9,870 bases of DNA from assembly GCA_964648005.1 (NCBI GenBank), contig CAZYKR010000163.1, positions 1-9,870 of the forward strand. The letters run 5' to 3'. This document shows positions 7,141-9,870 of the stretch, piece after piece; within the stretch, counting starts at the first letter, position 1; each line of letters begins with the position of its first letter. Origin of the DNA: JAGQTE01 sp964648005 (GTDB taxonomy: Bacteria; Actinomycetota; Acidimicrobiia; Acidimicrobiales; Acidimicrobilacustridaceae). The position numbers were made by a program, and so were the translations under genes. Below the pieces are notes generated by a model. The model was not told the origin of the DNA, searched no databases, and saw nothing but the letters and a program-made list of their open reading frames with translations.

Positions 7141-7153
7141 CCCGAGCGTCGGG
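7141..7153. terminator. Short hairpin between convergent genes, possible terminator
   Basis: CCCGA (7141-7145) and TCGGG (7149-7153) form a perfect 5-bp stem with a 3-nt loop in the 19-bp gap between the DUF4190 stop and the regulator stop. It is short and has no T-tract. Its position between convergent genes is the main support. Confidence 0.35.
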
Positions 7154-7885
7154 TCACTCCACGAGGCGCAGACCCGTCGGCGCCATCGAGGCGTCGGCAT
7201 GCGCCAGCTCGACGACGAACTCGGTGAGGTGCGCCGGGAAGAGGTGCTCACTCACCAGCACCACCGCACCATCGGTCGAGCGCGTCACCCGTTCGCAGCG
7301 CAGCAGCGGCGATCCGGTCGGCACGCCCAGGAGTTCGGCGTCGTGGGCGCTGGCCGCCACCGCTCCGATCGTCTGCGTGGCACCGGCCAACGCCACATCG
7401 ATCAGCTCGTAGAACGGTGAGCGCGCCACGTCGGCGCGCGACAGGTGCGCGCCGTAGCTCTCGGGACACCAGACGGTGACGAGCGCGAACGGCGACGCGT
7501 CAGCGAGGTTCAGCCGGCGGACACGCAGCACGGTCTCGGCGCCGAGCAGCGCGCCGACGTGGGGCGGCGCCTGCATGAAGCGGAAGTCGAGGATCCGACG
7601 CTCGCTCTCCACACCCTCCTCGGCGAGCTGGCTCTCGATCGTTCCCAGCCGCGCCAAGCTCTGGCGTACGGGATCGGCGGCGACGAACCAGCCGAATCCT
7701 TGCCGGGAATCGACAAGGCCATCGGCACGGAGCAGCTCGAGCGCCCGTCGCACCGTCACGCGGCTGGCGCCGAAGGCCTGCGACAGCTCGCTCTCGCTGG
7801 GCAGCAGGTGCCCGGCAGGCAGCTCGCCGCGCTGCAGGCGGCCGCGCAGCGTGTCGGCGATGCTCTGGTACCTCGTCTGGCGCAC
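7154..7885 (-). CDS. GntR-family transcriptional regulator with UTRA-type effector domain, 243 aa
   Basis: It is a DNA-binding repressor or activator expected to respond to a small molecule. Residues 6-68 form the winged helix-turn-helix: RYQSIADTLRGRL, then LPSESELSQAFGASRVTVRRALELL (27-52, shown here in part as LPSESEL and SRVTVRRAL) and the wing RQGFGWFV (61-68). Residues about 85-235 match the layout of a UTRA ligand domain (HutC subfamily), with ILDFRF, ETVLRVRRLN, SPFYELID and GSPLLRCERVT. The GTG at 7885 gives the usual length for this subfamily (about 240). Upstream in-frame starts would add non-conserved residues and run into the aconitase gene. The gene diverges from aconitase across a 118-bp gap with an AT-rich repeat tract, so it probably regulates itself and aconitase. 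The effector is unknown; a TCA-cycle acid is an inference only. The regulator family is firm. Confidence 0.9.
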   Translation of the reverse strand: MRQTRYQSIADTLRGRLQRGELPAGHLLPSESELSQAFGASRVTVRRALELLRADGLVDSRQGFGWFVAADPVRQSLARLGTIESQLAEEGVESERRILDFRFMQAPPHVGALLGAETVLRVRRLNLADASPFALVTVWCPESYGAHLSRADVARSPFYELIDVALAGATQTIGAVAASAHDAELLGVPTGSPLLRCERVTRSTDGAVVLVSEHLFPAHLTEFVVELAHADASMAPTGLRLVE

Positions 7886-7908
7886 TTGTCCTATACTTGT
7901 ATACTTAG
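7884..7908. promoter_or_regulatory. AT-rich repeat tract: candidate divergent promoter and regulator operator
   Basis: In a GC-rich window this 25-bp stretch holds ACTTGT at 7884-7889, ACTTGT at 7895-7900 and ACTTAG at 7903-7908. It also has tandem octamers TATACTTG and TATACTTA at 7892-7899 and 7900-7907. TATACT occurs twice (7892-7897, 7900-7905), each 5 of 6 to a -10 consensus, facing aconitase; the second would give a leader of about 90 nt. On the minus strand AGTATA ends 6 nt before the regulator GTG, so that message could be leaderless. A GTATAC palindrome lies at 7899-7904. No clear -35 is seen for either direction. Overlapping promoters and repeats next to a GntR gene suggest an operator. 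Confidence 0.55.
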
Positions 7909-7991
7909 TGGCGAAGAGCAACCGGATCGGCCGCGACGCCTCGTGGCCCGACCGGGCATGCTGACCCGCCGCCACCGGTCCCCGACCCGAT

Positions 7992-7996
7992 AGGAG
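7992..7996 (+). promoter_or_regulatory. Ribosome binding site of aconitase
   Basis: AGGAG lies 7 nt before the ATG at 8004, a standard strong site that supports this start. Confidence 0.75.
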
Positions 7997-8003
7997 CCCC
8001 ATC

Positions 8004-9870
8004 ATGGCTGTCGCCGCCAACACCCCGATCGACCTCGTCCGAGCGGTGTACGACCGGCTCCCGGGTCGGGTCGCCGAGGCCCGGGCCCGCCTGGGCCGAC
8101 CGCTCACCTTCGCCGAGAAGGTGCTGATCAACCACCTGCGCGACCCCGGAGCCCCGCTCGAGCGCGGGCGCACCTACAACGACCTCGACCCCGATCGGGT
8201 GGCCATGCAGGACGCCACGGCGCAGATGGCCCTGCTGCAGTTCATGACGGCGGGCCTGCCCGAGGTGGCGGTGCCGTCGACCGTGCACTGCGATCACCTC
8301 ATCCAGGCACGCGAGAACGGCAAGGTCGACCTGCTGGCCGCGCTGGACGGCAACGCCGAGGTCTACGACTTCCTCGAGTCCGTCTCGGCCAAGTACGGCA
8401 TCGGCTTCTGGAAGCCCGGCTCGGGCATCATCCACCAGGTCGTCCTCGAGCAGTACGCGTTTCCCGGCGGGATGATGATCGGCACCGACAGCCACACCCC
8501 CAACGCCGGCGGGCTCGGCATGATCGCCATCGGGGTCGGCGGCGCCGACGCCGTCGACGTGATGACCGGGTTCCCCTTCAACGTGCGCTGGCCCAAGCTG
8601 ATCGGCGTCCACCTCACGGGCGAGCTCGACGGCTGGTCGGCCCCGAAGGACGTCATCTTGAAGGTCGCCGAGATCCTCACGGTCAAGGGCGGCACCGGCG
8701 CCATCGTCGAGTACTTCGGCCCGGGCGCCGAGTCGATGTCCTGCACCGGCAAGGCGACGATCTGCAACATGGGTGCCGAGATCGGTGCCACCACGTCGTT
8801 GTTCGCCTACGACCCGGCCATGAGCCGCTACCTGGCAGCGACCGGGCGCGCGGCGATCGCCGACGCCGCCGATCGCGTCGCCGCCGACCTGCGCGCCGAC
8901 GACGAGGCCCTCGCCGACCCGGCAGCCGTGTTCGACGAGGTGATCGAGATCGACCTGTCGACGCTCGCACCCATGATCAACGGACCGCACACCCCCGACC
9001 GCGCCCGACTCGTCAGCGAGCTCGGCACCGAGGCCGCTGCCGAAGGGTGGCCCACCGAGATCAGCGCCGCGCTGGTCGGCTCGTGCACGAACTCCTCCTA
9101 CGAGGACATCTCGCGCGCCGCCCACATCGCCCGCGCCGCCTCGGCGCACGGGCTGACCGCCGCCACCAAGCTCATGGTGACGCCGGGCTCCGAGCGCGTG
9201 CGCGCCACGATCGAGCGCGACGGCCTGCTCGCCGATCTCGAGGCCATCGGGGCCACGGTGCTGGCGAATGCCTGCGGTCCGTGCATCGGGCAGTGGTCGC
9301 GCGACGACGTCGCCGAAGGCGAGGCGAACGTGATCGTCACCTCGTACAACCGCAACTTCCCCAAGCGCAACGACGGCCTGGCGTCGACCCTGGCGTTCGT
9401 CACCTCGACCGAGACCGTGATCGCCCTGGCGCTCGCCGGACGGGTCGACTTCGATCCCCGCACCGATGCCCTCACCGCCCCGGACGGCTCGTCGGTGCGG
9501 CTCGACATCGGGCCGGGCGACGAGCTGCCCGCCGAGGGCTTCGCCTCGGGCGACGCCGGCTTCCTCGCCCCGCCCGCCGACGGCAGCGACGTGGTCGTCA
9601 AGGTCAGTCCGACATCGGACCGCCTGCAGCTGCTCGAACCCTTCGCCGCCTGGGACGGCAACGACTTCGTCGACCTCCCCGTGCTGATGAAGGCGGCGGG
9701 CAAGTGCACCACCGATCACATCTCCGCCGCCGGCCCGTGGCTCAAGTACCGCGGCCATCTCGAGAACATCTCGGGCAACCTCTTCATCGGCGCCGTCAAC
9801 GCCTTCACCGGCGAGACCGGTGCCGGCAAGGACCAGCTCGACGGCACGACCAAGCCGTACCCCGACATCG
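8004..9870 (+). CDS. Aconitate hydratase, mitochondrial type, 3' end missing
   Basis: It interconverts citrate and isocitrate through cis-aconitate in the TCA cycle, using a 4Fe-4S cluster. 622 residues are visible and the frame runs off the window; a full protein of this type is about 750-780 residues, so roughly 130 are missing. The cluster ligands are Cys361 (GSCTNSSYED), Cys424 and Cys427 (ANACGPCIGQW). The 63-residue spacing from the first to the second equals that of mitochondrial aconitase (385 to 448). Substrate-site motifs are VPSTVHCDHLIQA, GTDSHTPN (160-167), GSERVRATIERDG and the arginines of YNRNFPKRND. The C-terminal swivel domain begins with KCTTDHISAAGPWLKYRGHL. Segments such as DATAQMALLQFMTAGLPEVA and GKATICNMGAEIGATTS follow the eukaryotic mitochondrial enzyme rather than the AcnA/IRP1 or AcnB types. 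The start has a good ribosome site and a short N-terminus with no targeting extension. A GntR/UTRA regulator is divergently transcribed. Confidence 0.96.
   Translation, partial: MAVAANTPIDLVRAVYDRLPGRVAEARARLGRPLTFAEKVLINHLRDPGAPLERGRTYNDLDPDRVAMQDATAQMALLQFMTAGLPEVAVPSTVHCDHLIQARENGKVDLLAALDGNAEVYDFLESVSAKYGIGFWKPGSGIIHQVVLEQYAFPGGMMIGTDSHTPNAGGLGMIAIGVGGADAVDVMTGFPFNVRWPKLIGVHLTGELDGWSAPKDVILKVAEILTVKGGTGAIVEYFGPGAESMSCTGKATICNMGAEIGATTSLFAYDPAMSRYLAATGRAAIADAADRVAADLRADDEALADPAAVFDEVIEIDLSTLAPMINGPHTPDRARLVSELGTEAAAEGWPTEISAALVGSCTNSSYEDISRAAHIARAASAHGLTAATKLMVTPGSERVRATIERDGLLADLEAIGATVLANACGPCIGQWSRDDVAEGEANVIVTSYNRNFPKRNDGLASTLAFVTSTETVIALALAGRVDFDPRTDALTAPDGSSVRLDIGPGDELPAEGFASGDAGFLAPPADGSDVVVKVSPTSDRLQLLEPFAAWDGNDFVDLPVLMKAAGKCTTDHISAAGPWLKYRGHLENISGNLFIGAVNAFTGETGAGKDQLDGTTKPYPDI

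Noticed and set aside
7886..8173. Longer N-terminus for the GntR regulator (96 extra residues)
   Set aside because: It would cover the AT-rich promoter tract and overlap the aconitase start; the added residues are basic and non-conserved, while the GTG at 7885 gives the normal family length.
7905..9758. 617-codon antisense frame opposite aconitase
   Set aside because: Fully explained by the conserved aconitase on the + strand; the translation is repetitive Gly/Val/Asp/His-rich text with no domain.
1..9870. Search for mobile elements, attachment sites, CRISPR arrays, tRNA/rRNA genes or toxin-antitoxin pairs
   Set aside because: None seen: there are no spaced direct repeats beyond those listed, no transposase or integrase motifs, and no cloverleaf-like sequences. 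The window reads as ordinary chromosome.

Overview
This is a high-GC window (roughly 70% G+C by eye) with actinobacterial features: GC-ending codons, GTG starts, two secreted lipoproteins with low-complexity or cysteine-paired C-termini, a Pro/Tyr/Gly/Gln-rich DUF4190 membrane protein, and GC hairpins without T-tracts as terminators. The mitochondrial-type aconitase and the lipoprotein style fit a deep-branching actinobacterium such as an Acidimicrobiia/Ilumatobacter relative. That placement is an inference from family recall, not a computed result.

Layout: (1) 1-723, the 3' part of a PlsC-type lysophospholipid acyltransferase on the + strand, cut by the window edge. (2) 751-789, a long GC hairpin between convergent genes, probably a shared terminator. 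(3) 824-1114 and 1198-1785, two minus-strand lipoproteins in tandem, the upstream one possibly translated from a leaderless mRNA. (4) A roughly 200-bp divergent spacer, then gltB (1988-6484), a complete 1498-residue glutamate synthase large subunit with no gltD next to it. (5) 6529-7134, a DUF4190 protein with a 15-bp tandem repeat in its Pro-rich N-terminus. (6) 7154-7885 (minus), a GntR regulator with a UTRA-type ligand domain, convergent with the DUF4190 gene. (7) A 118-bp divergent spacer with an AT-rich tract of repeated TATACTT units, a good candidate for a shared promoter/operator. (8) 8004 to the window end, a mitochondrial-type aconitase cut at its 3' end.

Functionally the window joins central carbon and nitrogen metabolism (aconitase in the TCA cycle, which leads to 2-oxoglutarate; GltB, which uses 2-oxoglutarate and glutamine to make glutamate) with envelope genes (phospholipid acylation, two lipoproteins, one small membrane protein). 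The regulator-aconitase pair is the only place where the sequence suggests a specific regulatory circuit. I found no mobile element, tRNA, rRNA, CRISPR array or defence system, and most of the window looks like ordinary chromosomal housekeeping. The points most worth checking are the isolated gltB with unusual residues in normally invariant motifs, the mitochondrial-type aconitase with a divergent GntR/UTRA neighbour, and the repeat tract between those two genes.
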